This document shows, piece after piece, positions 16,789-24,426 of a DNA stretch of 31,587 bases. The notes beneath the pieces are model-generated. The model saw only the letters and a list, made by a program, of their open reading frames with translations, ran no database searches and was not told where the DNA came from. Source of the DNA: DATKCN01 sp035513175 (GTDB taxonomy: Bacteria > Chloroflexota > Chloroflexia > Thermomicrobiales > CFX8). The translations under genes and the position numbers were made by a program. Every line of letters begins with the position of its first letter. Positions within the stretch are counted from its first letter, which is position 1. The stretch covers positions 1 through 31,587 of the forward strand of contig DATKCN010000352.1 in assembly GCA_035513175.1 (NCBI GenBank). The letters run 5' to 3'.

Positions 16789-17655
16789 ATGATCAATACA
16801 ACCCATAGCAGCGCGACAGGACTTGGCGGAGCGCGAGACGACCGGCGAGACGCCGCGGCAGGCTGGCGTAGGTCACACGAGATCATAGAAGGCGACCAAG
16901 GCGGCAAGGCGCTCAGCGAGACGCTCGTCCAGCTCGCCCGCGTCGGACCAGGCGACACGGTGCTCGACGTGGCGGGCGGCTACGGTGAGCCAAGTCTCAC
17001 GGCTGCCAGCGCGGTCGGGCCGGGGGGCCATGTGGTCTGCAACGACATCTCGGGCGACATGCTGGCCTTCGGTCAGGAACGGGCGGCTGCGGCCAGGCTC
17101 GCCAATGTGGAATTCGTCGAGTGCGATGTCGACGCGCTGGACTTCCAGGCCGGGAGCTTCGACGCGGTCGTCAGTCGATCGGGGCTGATGCTTCTTCCCG
17201 ATGTCGCGGGAACGCTGGCGAGGCTCCGGGAGTTCCTCAAGCCCGGAGGCCGGCTGGCCGCGTCGGTTTGGGGTCCGATGCCAACCATTCAGATGGTCGC
17301 CGCGATGCCCGTCGTCTTCGAGGAGTTGGCGGTTCCACCGCCTCCCTCGGACGGTCCGGGGATGTTCGCGCTCGGCGACGCCGGACGACTGGCCGCTTTG
17401 GTGGAGAACACCGGGTTCCAGGATGTCGAGACCGGCACGATCACCGTCGTCTATGAAGCCGACACACCGGAACAGTTCACGCAGTTCGTCTGGAGCGTGG
17501 CTCCGGCGATGATCACCGATCTCGTCGCTGCCCAGCCACCGGAGGTCCAGCAGCGCGTCTGGAACAAGGTGACTGAGGCGTACAGCAGGTTCCAGACGGC
17601 AGACGGCAGGATCCGCACTGAGAATCAGGCGATCTGGGTCGTTGGCTTCCGGTAG
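16789..17655 (+). CDS. Class I SAM-dependent methyltransferase, type B copy 1
   Basis: 288 residues. Motif I is 'VLDVAGGYGEPSLTAASAVG' (about 58-77), with 'VVCNDISGDMLAFG' for beta-2 and 'LKPGGRLAASVWGPMPTIQM' further on. The C-terminal cap includes 'VETGTITVVYEADTPEQFTQ' and ends 'ENQAIWVVGFR'. It is clearly a paralog of the protein at 18206-19063: nearly every motif is shared, including the start of the domain 'HEIIEGDQGGKALSETLVQL'. It is only distantly related to the type-A enzyme. Substrate unknown; the cap domain differs from UbiE. ATG has AGGAA five bases upstream. A hairpin follows the stop. Confidence 0.88.
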   Translation: MINTTHSSATGLGGARDDRRDAAAGWRRSHEIIEGDQGGKALSETLVQLARVGPGDTVLDVAGGYGEPSLTAASAVGPGGHVVCNDISGDMLAFGQERAAAARLANVEFVECDVDALDFQAGSFDAVVSRSGLMLLPDVAGTLARLREFLKPGGRLAASVWGPMPTIQMVAAMPVVFEELAVPPPPSDGPGMFALGDAGRLAALVENTGFQDVETGTITVVYEADTPEQFTQFVWSVAPAMITDLVAAQPPEVQQRVWNKVTEAYSRFQTADGRIRTENQAIWVVGFR

Positions 17656-17695
17656 GCGTTGTTCTCCTAACGATGCTCGCGATCATTCACGGTAG

Positions 17696-17723
17696 CTGGC
17701 AGGACGTCATCGCGTCCTGCCAG
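17696..17723 (+). terminator. Hairpin after methyltransferase B copy 1
   Basis: CTGGCAGGA (17696-17704) pairs perfectly with TCCTGCCAG (17715-17723), loop of 10 nt, 41 bases past the stop. The sequence between stop and hairpin (TAGGCG ... GATCATTCA ... GCTGGCAGGA) is also found after copy 2. Confidence 0.55.
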
Positions 17724-17726
17724 TCC

Positions 17727-18191
17727 ATGCTCGGGATGGATGAGAGCAACCCGGAGAAGCTGCGCCAGGAAATGGCCAGTGCCGGTCTCAGGGACATCCG
17801 TATCGAACGCGCCAACCATTCCATGGCGTTCCACTCCGGAGCGCACATGTGGGACACGGTGTCGACCAGCAATCCCATCGGCGCGATGATGGTCGCCGAC
17901 ATGACGGATGACCAGCGCGCCGCAGTCCAGCGGACGCTGGATGCCATGCTTCGCGAGCGGGCCGGCGGTAATGGACCGGCAACACTCGACGCGACGGTGA
18001 ACATCGCCATCGGAACGGCCTGGCGGCTCCCGTGGCGCCAGCCATTAGGGCCAACATGGCTGCCTACGTCTCGGGGCACAGTAGAACCCAGTCAGGAGCT
18101 GTATCCAGCACCTGGCCGGCTTGGCCCTCGGCCGTCGAGGCACGGAAGACAGGATGATTCAGTCGCCTTATGCGTTGCGCTGTCAACCTGA
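17727..18191 (+). pseudogene. Truncated copy of the type-A methyltransferase (C-terminal third only)
   Basis: From 17748 to 18017 the translation ('NPEKLRQEMASAGLRDIRIE', 'AFHSGAHMWDTVSTSNPIGA', 'RTLDAMLRERAGGNGPATLD') aligns end to end with residues from about 185 to the C-terminus of the methyltransferase at 14767-15591, and the DNA is also visibly similar. The SAM-binding two thirds are missing, so it cannot be an active enzyme. The original stop is lost and the frame continues in unrelated sequence to 18191. Several start codons are possible (17673, 17727, 17736), but the first lies before the terminator hairpin of the preceding gene. Probably a relic of a tandem duplication. Confidence 0.8.
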
Positions 18192-18205
18192 ATGGAGGAG
18201 CAGCC

Positions 18206-19063
18206 ATGACCAGCACCAACCAGGCCAGATCGACTGAACCGAGCGAAGCGCAACAGCCCCAGCGAGAATCTGCGACCAGCTGGCGCAAGTGGCGCCACAT
18301 CATCGAAGGCGAACGTGGCGGCAAGTTGCTCAGCGAGACACTCGTCCAGCTTGCCCGTATCGAGCCAGGTGACGTCGTGCTCGATGTCGCCGGTGGCTAC
18401 GGCGAACCGAGCCTCACGGCAGCACGCGCCGTCGGGCCGGAAGGACGGGTCGTCTGCAACGACATCGACTTCGACATGCTGGCCTTCGGTCGGGAGCGGG
18501 CGTCCGCGGCCGGCATCGTGAACGTGGAGTTCGTTGAATGCGACATCGCGACGCTCGATGTCGGGGCGACCAGCTTCGACGCGGTCGTCAGCCGGATGTT
18601 CCTGCCGGACATCGCGGACACGCTGGCGAAGCTCCACACGTTCCTCAAGCCCGGCGGACGTCTGGCCGCGTCGGGCTGGGGGCCGATGCCGTCCGTCCAG
18701 ATGGTCGCCGCGATACCGGTGGTCTTCGAGGAGATCTCCGTTCCAGCACCCCCGCCGGACGAGCCGGGCGTGTTCCCGCCGGCCGATGCCGATCGCCTCG
18801 CGGCGCTGTTCGCGGGCGCGGGGTTCCGCGATGTCGAGACCGGGACGATCACCGTCGTCTACGAGACCGGCACGCCGGAGGAGTTCACGGAGTTCTTCTG
18901 GGACCTTGCCCCGCCGATGATCACCGACCTCGTCAACGCCCAGCCGCCGGAGGTGCGGCAGCGTGTCTGGGAAAGGGTCACCAACGTGTATCGCCGGTTC
19001 GAGACGGCGCACGGCCGGGTGCACACGGAAAACCAGGCCATCTGGGTCGTTGGCTCCCGGTAG
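18206..19063 (+). CDS. Class I SAM-dependent methyltransferase, type B copy 2
   Basis: 285 residues, paralog of the protein at 16789-17655. Motif I 'VLDVAGGYGEPSLTAARAVG', 'VVCNDIDFDMLAFGRERASA', 'LKPGGRLAASGWGPMPSVQM' and the C-terminus 'ENQAIWVVGSR' correspond one to one. Small differences include loss of two residues in the 'VVSR..MFLPDIADTLAKL' segment. Both copies keep intact SAM motifs, so both may be active, perhaps with different substrates. ATG 18206 has GGAGGAG six bases upstream; an earlier in-frame start at 18170 is rejected because it precedes this site. A duplicated hairpin follows the stop. Confidence 0.88.
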   Translation: MTSTNQARSTEPSEAQQPQRESATSWRKWRHIIEGERGGKLLSETLVQLARIEPGDVVLDVAGGYGEPSLTAARAVGPEGRVVCNDIDFDMLAFGRERASAAGIVNVEFVECDIATLDVGATSFDAVVSRMFLPDIADTLAKLHTFLKPGGRLAASGWGPMPSVQMVAAIPVVFEEISVPAPPPDEPGVFPPADADRLAALFAGAGFRDVETGTITVVYETGTPEEFTEFFWDLAPPMITDLVNAQPPEVRQRVWERVTNVYRRFETAHGRVHTENQAIWVVGSR

Positions 19064-19088
19064 GCGCCGTTCCCGATCATTCAACATC

Positions 19089-19130
19089 GCTGGCAGGATG
19101 CGAACGATCTCCGACTCGTGGCCTGCCAGC
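19089..19130 (+). terminator. Hairpin after methyltransferase B copy 2
   Basis: GCTGGCAGG (19089-19097) pairs perfectly with CCTGCCAGC (19122-19130), loop of 24 nt, starting 26 bases past the stop. It is homologous to the hairpin at 17696-17723, with a longer loop. Confidence 0.5.
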
Positions 19131-19274
19131 CGATGCCGCGCGGGAAGCAGGCGCGGCCCGGAGGCACGGAGCATCCACGCACGATTCAGCCGATTACCTG
19201 TTACGATGCCCCCTCAAGAGGCCACATGATTAGATCCCGCGTGGCAGACGCGTGGGCAGCAGGGAGACAGACGT

Positions 19275-20705
19275 ATGAGCGGAGAAGAGACCGCAATCGG
19301 CTATCTGAACGAGAACTACCGGCGCTTCTCCGACCTGGCGCGGGCCATCTGGGAGAACCCGGAGATCGGGCTGGAGGAGAAGTTCGCCTCCAAGGCGATC
19401 GCCGACGAGCTGGCGCAGGAGGGCTTCCGCATCACCTGGGGGGTCGGGCAGATGCCGACCGCCTTCGTTGCCACCTGGGGCGACGGGGGTCCGAAGATCG
19501 GCATCCTCGGCGAGTACGACGCGCTCCCGTCCCTCTCGCAGGACGCGACGCCGGAGCGCAACGAGCTGGTCCCTGGCGGGCCAGGTCACGGCTGCGGCCA
19601 CAACCTGTATGGCGTCGGCGCGCTGGGCGCGGCGCTGGCGATGCAGAAAGTGATGCAGGAGCAGGGGATCGACGGCACGGTGCGTTACTACGGCTGCCCA
19701 GCCGAAGAGACCCTCACCGGCAAGACCTACATGGCGCGCGATGGCGTCTTCGACGACCTGGACGCCTCGATTACCTGGCACCCCGGCTACGCCAACACCG
19801 TCTGGAGCAATGGCTCCAGCCTGGCGATGAACTCGTTCAAGGTGCACTTCAAGGGACTCGCGGCGCACGGAGCATCGTCACCGCACATGGGACGCAGCGC
19901 GCTGGACGGCGCGATGCTGATGGACATCGGCGTCAACTACCTGCGCGAGCACATTATCCAGGACGCGCGCATCCACAGCGTCATCAAGGACGGCGGCGAG
20001 GCTCCGAACGTGGTGCCGCCGAAGGCGACCATCTGGTACTTCGTGCGCGCCCCGAAGCGCGACCAGGTGGAGTCGATCTACCAACGCATGCTCAAGTGCG
20101 CCGAAGGCGCGGCGCTGATGACCGGCACGACCCATGAGGTCGAGTTCCTGACCGGCTGCTATGAGCTGCTGCCGAACCCGACCATCAGCAACATCATGCT
20201 GGACAAGATGGAGGCGCTGGGCGGCATCGAGTTCAGCCACGACGACATGGAGTTCGCCCGCAAGCTGCAATCATCGATCGACCCTGAGACGGTTGCGATG
20301 AGTCGCCAGCACACGCTGGAGATGGCCAGAGAAGGCACGACCGCTGAGGACATCGGCGACGTGCTGTGCGAGAACGTCATCCGTCCGGCGGACGAGTTCC
20401 GCATTATGCACGGCTCGACCGAGGTGGGCGATGTCAGCCAGATCACGCCTACCGGCAATCTGCTGACCTGCTGCCATCCGCTCGGCTCACCGGGGCACAG
20501 CTGGCAGATCACCGCCTCGTCAGGGGCCGAAATCGGCTTCCGGGGCATGGACTACGCGGCCAAGGCGATGGCCCTGACCGGGCTGGAGCTGATGACGAAC
20601 GCGGAGGCGCGCGCTGCCGCAAAGCAGGAGTTCGCGCAGGCGACGGGCGGGCGCACGTACGTCACCCCGCTGCCGGAAGGCGCGCTGCCGCAAAAGGGCG
20701 GGTGA
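19275..20705 (+). CDS. M20-family amidohydrolase, AbgB-like (aminobenzoyl-glutamate utilisation protein B type)
   Basis: 476 residues, close to the roughly 480 of AbgB. Metal-binding and active-site motifs of M20 hydrolases: 'GILGEYDALPSLSQDATPER' (76-95), 'GHGCGHNLYGVGALGAALA' (about 104-122), 'YYGCPAEETLTGKTYMARDG' and 'WHPGYANTVW', with a small dimerisation domain in the middle ('FKVHFKGLAAHGASSPHMGR'). AbgB proteins cleave p-aminobenzoyl-glutamate or related amides, usually with AbgA; no AbgA or AbgT transporter is adjacent, so the substrate may be another N-acyl amino acid. Start ATG 19275 lies behind GGGAGACAG, a modest ribosome site. It is a single gene after the methyltransferase cluster, convergent with the GerMN gene. 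Confidence 0.88.
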   Translation: MSGEETAIGYLNENYRRFSDLARAIWENPEIGLEEKFASKAIADELAQEGFRITWGVGQMPTAFVATWGDGGPKIGILGEYDALPSLSQDATPERNELVPGGPGHGCGHNLYGVGALGAALAMQKVMQEQGIDGTVRYYGCPAEETLTGKTYMARDGVFDDLDASITWHPGYANTVWSNGSSLAMNSFKVHFKGLAAHGASSPHMGRSALDGAMLMDIGVNYLREHIIQDARIHSVIKDGGEAPNVVPPKATIWYFVRAPKRDQVESIYQRMLKCAEGAALMTGTTHEVEFLTGCYELLPNPTISNIMLDKMEALGGIEFSHDDMEFARKLQSSIDPETVAMSRQHTLEMAREGTTAEDIGDVLCENVIRPADEFRIMHGSTEVGDVSQITPTGNLLTCCHPLGSPGHSWQITASSGAEIGFRGMDYAAKAMALTGLELMTNAEARAAAKQEFAQATGGRTYVTPLPEGALPQKGG

Positions 20706-20707
20706 GG

Positions 20708-20819
20708 AACCTGACCCCCCGGCCCCCTTCCCTGCGATGGAAGGGGGAGTCCCTTGGACGGAAGCCAACTGCTCCCCCTCTCCCAGCACTGGGAGAGGGG
20801 GCGGGGGGGGGTGGGGCAG
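20708..20819. repeat. C/G-rich intergenic repeat, copy 2, with strong hairpin
   Basis: Begins 'AACCTGACCCCCCGGCCCCC' three bases after a stop codon. Contains CCCTTCC/GGAAGGG and then a perfect 13-bp hairpin, CCCCCTCTCCCAG (20774-20786) with CTGGGAGAGGGGG (20789-20801), and a G-run tail. Same block order as 4174-4313. Placed between convergent genes, it may also serve as a two-way terminator. Confidence 0.65.
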
Positions 20820-20837
20820 CACTCGTGAGGGCGCGCG

Positions 20838-22115
20838 CTACAACGGATTACCGTTGAGGGTAACTACCGCGGCGGTAATGCCGGGCACGTTCAGCACCGT
20901 CTGGCGGATCTGTTCGGCCAGGCGCGGCTCGTCGCAGACACCGCCGTAGCTGGCTGTCCCGGAGAGCATGACGGTGGCCGTGCCGCCCACGACGTTGACG
21001 CTGTCGATGGTCAGGCTGGACTGGTGCAGCGCGTTGTAGAGACCTGATTCGCCGTACCACTGATCCTGCACGGCGAACAGCGCGTTCAGCGCGAACTCCA
21101 CCCGTTGGGCGGGGTCATGCGTCGCGAGGACGGGACGCAGCACCGGGATGAGGCTGTCCTCACAACCGACCGGCATGCCAGAGGCTCCATCGTCGCCGAG
21201 CGCCACCATGAAGATAGTCGCCGTCGTGGTGGCGCCGGAAACGCCGTAGCGCCACATGACGTAGTGCAGTCCGACGTTGCCTGCTTCGACCCGCCAGCCG
21301 ATCGGGTTGCCCGGCGTGAAGGTCAGGCAGCGGCGCTCGAAGCACTGCAACAGCACGTCGCGTGGCGTGCCGGCAACCTCCACCGTCGTCCAGTAGGCCT
21401 CGGTGATGGGAAAGCCGGTGGCGTAGTACGGGTTCGAGAACAGCGGCGCGGTGACGAAGCCGTCGTCCCAGACGGTCCCGCTGGAGTTCATGAACTGCCA
21501 GAAGACGGACGCGACGCGGTGGTCGATGCCTGGCACGGTCACGCGCTCGGCGGCGGTCACGCCGTAGGACGCCAGCGACTGGTCCTGCGACACCACACCG
21601 GCGCTGTTGACGCGGCTGACGATAGTGTGCCCGGCGGCGTAGGGGGCCGCGGAGCGCAGGGAGGCAAGCGAGGCGTAGGTCGGGCCGTTCGGGTCGTCGA
21701 GGTCCCCGGCGACAGCGATGGCCGCAGGCTGGTGTGGCTCGAACGTGGCGTCGCCGAGCTGGCGCTGGCCGGTCATCAGCTCGATGACGAGCAGGCCGTT
21801 GGTGACGTGCCAGGGGTCGTTGCGGTCGCCGAGCGGATCGTTGATCTCCATGCGGCTCTTGTCGAAGTACATCACCATACGCTGGCCTTCGTGCGCCTCG
21901 GCGTATGGCTCCATGGCGTCGTGGGCCGTGTCCATCGGGCCCCACATCCAGGTGCGGCTGACGACGCCGTCGTGGACGGCCTTGTCGGTGCGCATCCAGG
22001 TGTTCTGAAACGGATCGGCTTCGGCGGTGGCGAACGCAGTCGCCAGCGTCGACAGGAACAGGGTCATCGCGATCACGACGGTAAGGAACGCGCTCAGACG
22101 CGAACCGGGGATCAT
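20838..22115 (-). CDS. Secreted GerMN-domain protein, paralog 1
   Basis: 425 residues with a signal peptide ('AFLTVVIAMTLFLSTLATAF', about 8-27). The N-terminal and central region has 'MVMYFDKSRMEINDPLGDRN', 'WHVTNGLLVIELMTGQRQLG', 'YYATGFPITEAYWTTV' and 'LQCFERRCLTFTPGNPIGWR'. I know this set from secreted Chloroflexi proteins but not under a domain name. The C-terminal approximately 130 residues ('GLYNALHQSSLTIDSVNVVG' ... 'PGITAAVVTLNGNPL') are a GerMN domain, a fold found in lipoproteins and spore-germination GerM. Function unknown, probably cell-surface. ATG 22115 is chosen for AGGTGGG upstream; 15 further in-frame residues upstream lack a signal-like start. It shares an architecture with the protein at 27430-29094. 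Confidence 0.8.
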   Translation of the reverse strand: MIPGSRLSAFLTVVIAMTLFLSTLATAFATAEADPFQNTWMRTDKAVHDGVVSRTWMWGPMDTAHDAMEPYAEAHEGQRMVMYFDKSRMEINDPLGDRNDPWHVTNGLLVIELMTGQRQLGDATFEPHQPAAIAVAGDLDDPNGPTYASLASLRSAAPYAAGHTIVSRVNSAGVVSQDQSLASYGVTAAERVTVPGIDHRVASVFWQFMNSSGTVWDDGFVTAPLFSNPYYATGFPITEAYWTTVEVAGTPRDVLLQCFERRCLTFTPGNPIGWRVEAGNVGLHYVMWRYGVSGATTTATIFMVALGDDGASGMPVGCEDSLIPVLRPVLATHDPAQRVEFALNALFAVQDQWYGESGLYNALHQSSLTIDSVNVVGGTATVMLSGTASYGGVCDEPRLAEQIRQTVLNVPGITAAVVTLNGNPL

Positions 22116-22306
22116 ACACCCACCTTTCGGACGTGACTGTTCATGTGACTGGACGGGCAATCGATCGATTACTGATGACGAAAGCGGAATGACGGGGAAC
22201 AGTTACGGGCGGTGTCGCAGGCTGCAGACGACGGGTAGAGATTGGCGGTCCGCCACGGTAGACTCTACAGGCATGGCAGCCAGCAGTGAGCGAAAGGAAC
22301 CCACCG
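22116..22306. promoter_or_regulatory. Divergent promoter region with palindromes
   Basis: 190 bp between the secreted GerMN gene and the lipoprotein gene. Contains a perfect 12-bp palindrome AATCGATCGATT (22159-22170), GGCGG-T-CCGCC (22244-22254) and GTAGA-C-TCTAC (22258-22268). These could be operator sites. I found no convincing -35/-10 pair for either gene. Confidence 0.3.
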
Positions 22307-23707
22307 ATGCGCACGGTCCAACACGCCGCGTTCGCCTCGCTCATCGCTGTCCTGACGTTGGCTGGCTGCGGCGGCGACGGTCCCAGCGCGACATCTCTCC
22401 CGCAACTGACGACAACGGCGACACCCACTACAGCCGATGAGTCGCCCACGGCCACGGTCGTGGCCACCGCGACCACGGCGCCGGAGCCAACCGCCACGAG
22501 CACGCCCGCTCCAACGAACACGCCCAGGCCGATCGCGACACAGGCTCCAACGGCGACGGCCACCGTCGCGCCAACGGCGACGCCGGACCCGCTCGCCGAA
22601 CGGGCGGACATGCTGCTCCTGGCGCTGCTCGACGAACGCTCGCTGCCGCAGGGGTGGACGCTCGACAACACCGAGACACGGTTTGAGGCGGACCCGGAGC
22701 AGCAGATCGTCTGTGATCTGCACGAGTTCCCAGGGCGCGCCGAGCTGGTCATGGAGGTCGAAGCCGAATTCACCTCGGCGGACGGCATGCAGCTCTTCCA
22801 GCAGACCATCGCGGAGTACCCGATGGCGACGGCGTTCCAGGCGCTGAACTTCGTGCGATCGCAGATCAGCGAGTGTCCCGAGTGGCAGAGCCCGGACGGC
22901 ATCACATTCCAGGTCGAGCCGGTCCTGATGTATCTCCCAACCTCCATGTCCCTCGCCTACACCATCCGTTTCGAGCTCAACGGGCAGCAGTTCGAGGGAC
23001 GTTGGATCTTCGTGAACACGTACGCCTTCGTCGTGACGATCGCGTACTTCGCGCCGGAAGGAACCGACCTCACCGTACTGGAAGCGGCTGTGTTCGACGT
23101 GGTCCCCCGCCTGCAGGTCGTCAGCAATTCGTTCGACGAACCTGATTATTATGACGACCTTGAGCTGGCGGTCCTCACGAGCATGCAACTGATGTCGCGA
23201 GCGGAAACGCTGCAGCTTTCGGAGCAGTGGTTTGAGGCCGGGGTGGCGATCCCCGAGGGCGAGCAACGCTATAACGTGTGCGGTCTGGACCTGTTTACCG
23301 AGCGTTTCGAGTCGCTTGAGGAGCTGCAGAACGAATTCGTGGTGGACCGCAACGTGGGGCCATTCCTCTGGCAGAGCATCTCGACCTTCCCGGACGCGGA
23401 CGCGGCGACGGACGCGATGGAGCACATCCGCGACACGGTGTCGTGCGCCGAGTTCCTCGACAACACGGGGAACACCTGGCAGGTGCTGGACTACCCGGAG
23501 CTGGGGGTCGGCGACGAGGCGCACGCGGCGCTGGTGAGCATCGACGACTCGGTAATCGGGTCAGCCCAGGGCGAGTTCGTGTTCGTGCGCGTCGGGGAGC
23601 AGATCACGGTCATCGTCTACGTCGTGGTCCAGGAAACGCTCGACCACGGGCGCGTAGCAGGCATTACGGAGATGGCCGTGCGGGAGATCGAGCGGCTGCG
23701 GCGCTAG
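22307..23707 (+). CDS. Lipoprotein with two tandem sensor-like domains
   Basis: 466 residues. Lipoprotein signal peptide with lipobox 'LTLAGC' (Cys21), then a Thr/Pro/Ala-rich low-complexity spacer to about residue 88, typical of a surface stalk. Two copies of one domain of about 170 residues follow. Copy 1 opens 'LLLALLDERSLPQGWTLDNT' and copy 2 opens 'VLTSMQLMSRAETLQLSEQW'; both contain a 'C.L..F..R.ESL/AELV.E' strand-helix, an 'A...A...R..I/V..C.E' helix and a final hydrophobic strand ('FVVTIAYF', 'QITVIVYVVV'). This resembles extracellular sensor domains of the PknH type, but that is an impression. ATG 22307 has AAGGAAC upstream; a GTG at 22286 precedes the ribosome site. Its TAG overlaps the stop of the next, opposite gene. 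Confidence 0.7.
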   Translation: MRTVQHAAFASLIAVLTLAGCGGDGPSATSLPQLTTTATPTTADESPTATVVATATTAPEPTATSTPAPTNTPRPIATQAPTATATVAPTATPDPLAERADMLLLALLDERSLPQGWTLDNTETRFEADPEQQIVCDLHEFPGRAELVMEVEAEFTSADGMQLFQQTIAEYPMATAFQALNFVRSQISECPEWQSPDGITFQVEPVLMYLPTSMSLAYTIRFELNGQQFEGRWIFVNTYAFVVTIAYFAPEGTDLTVLEAAVFDVVPRLQVVSNSFDEPDYYDDLELAVLTSMQLMSRAETLQLSEQWFEAGVAIPEGEQRYNVCGLDLFTERFESLEELQNEFVVDRNVGPFLWQSISTFPDADAATDAMEHIRDTVSCAEFLDNTGNTWQVLDYPELGVGDEAHAALVSIDDSVIGSAQGEFVFVRVGEQITVIVYVVVQETLDHGRVAGITEMAVREIERLRR

Positions 23708-24234
23708 CGTTGGCCGCGACGGCGAAAGCGCTCGTGGAACGTGCTGGCGTGCGGCTGCTTCGGCGCGAGGCCCAGCTCGTAGGCCTCGTCGAGGATGGGT
23801 TGCAGCACGCCGATGTGCCGCGCCAGCCGGGCTGCCAGCCGCGCGGCGAGTGAATCGCTGAGCGGCTCCAGCGGGCGCAGCTCGAACAGGTGCCCCCACG
23901 ACTGCGTCCAACGCTCCAGCTCCACCTCGGGGCCGAGCAGGTCCTTGATCTCCAGAATCCAGGTGTCAAAATGCCGCAGCAGGCGTTCGGTGCTGGCCGG
24001 GCCGTCCTCGAAATGCAGGCCCAGCTCGACGTAGCGCTTCTCGGAGTTGATCCAGACCTCGTAGTGGATGCGGTAGTTGGCGCCGTAGTGGACCTTCAGC
24101 AGGTTCATCGTCTGGCGCGTCTCGAATCCCCGGCGCTCCTCGGGCAATAGTAGCCGCGTCTGCTCCACCAGCTCACTGAAGAACTCGCGGCGCGTGAGGG
24201 CGGGCTTCGGCTTGCGGGCGCGGGTGGCAGCCAT
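23704..24234 (-). CDS. Hypothetical cytoplasmic protein
   Basis: 176 residues, no signal or membrane segment, rich in Arg, Glu and Leu. I do not recognise the family. A basic N-terminus ('MAATRARKPKPALTRREFF') precedes an alpha/beta region with 'VHYGANYRIHYEVWINSEKR' and 'YVELGLHFEDGPASTERLLR', then helices ending 'HERFRRRGQR'. The middle looks like a curved beta sheet for binding or dimerisation, similar to small DUF4268-like folds, but this is a guess. ATG 24234 has AAGGAG five bases upstream; the open frame extends further back through an inverted repeat and is not coding there. Its stop codon (CTA on the plus strand, 23704-23706) overlaps the lipoprotein stop. Confidence 0.65.
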   Translation of the reverse strand: MAATRARKPKPALTRREFFSELVEQTRLLLPEERRGFETRQTMNLLKVHYGANYRIHYEVWINSEKRYVELGLHFEDGPASTERLLRHFDTWILEIKDLLGPEVELERWTQSWGHLFELRPLEPLSDSLAARLAARLARHIGVLQPILDEAYELGLAPKQPHASTFHERFRRRGQR

Positions 24235-24248
24235 CCGGGCTCCTTGAC

Positions 24249-24426
24249 TCGGGACACGGGATGTGGGACGCGGAGAAGGGCTCCAGTCGTGATAGGCTCT
24301 GCCGCGCTGGCGTGCGCGATCCGAAGCGTTGCGGTAATTCTGCCATTCGGCGCCGAGGGAATTGCGAACGGTGGGCACAAGATCGACGACCTCGCCGCGT
24401 CCCTCGTCCCGCATCCCGCGTCCCGA
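24249..24426. repeat. Inverted repeat with 25-bp arms flanking 128 bp
   Basis: TCGGGACACGGGATGTGGGA... at 24249-24273 is repeated as its reverse complement at 24402-24426 with 22 of 25 matches. The left arm lies just upstream of the 23704-24234 gene; the right arm lies in the first codons of the open frame that becomes the EamA transporter. Confidence 0.55.

Noticed and set aside
22437..22590. Repetitive ACGGCGACG/CCAACG tract, considered as a DNA repeat array
   Set aside because: It encodes the Thr/Pro/Ala spacer of the lipoprotein; the repetition is at protein level and irregular.
22265..23524. 419-codon open frame on the minus strand
   Set aside because: Antisense to the lipoprotein; rich in Arg and His, no family.
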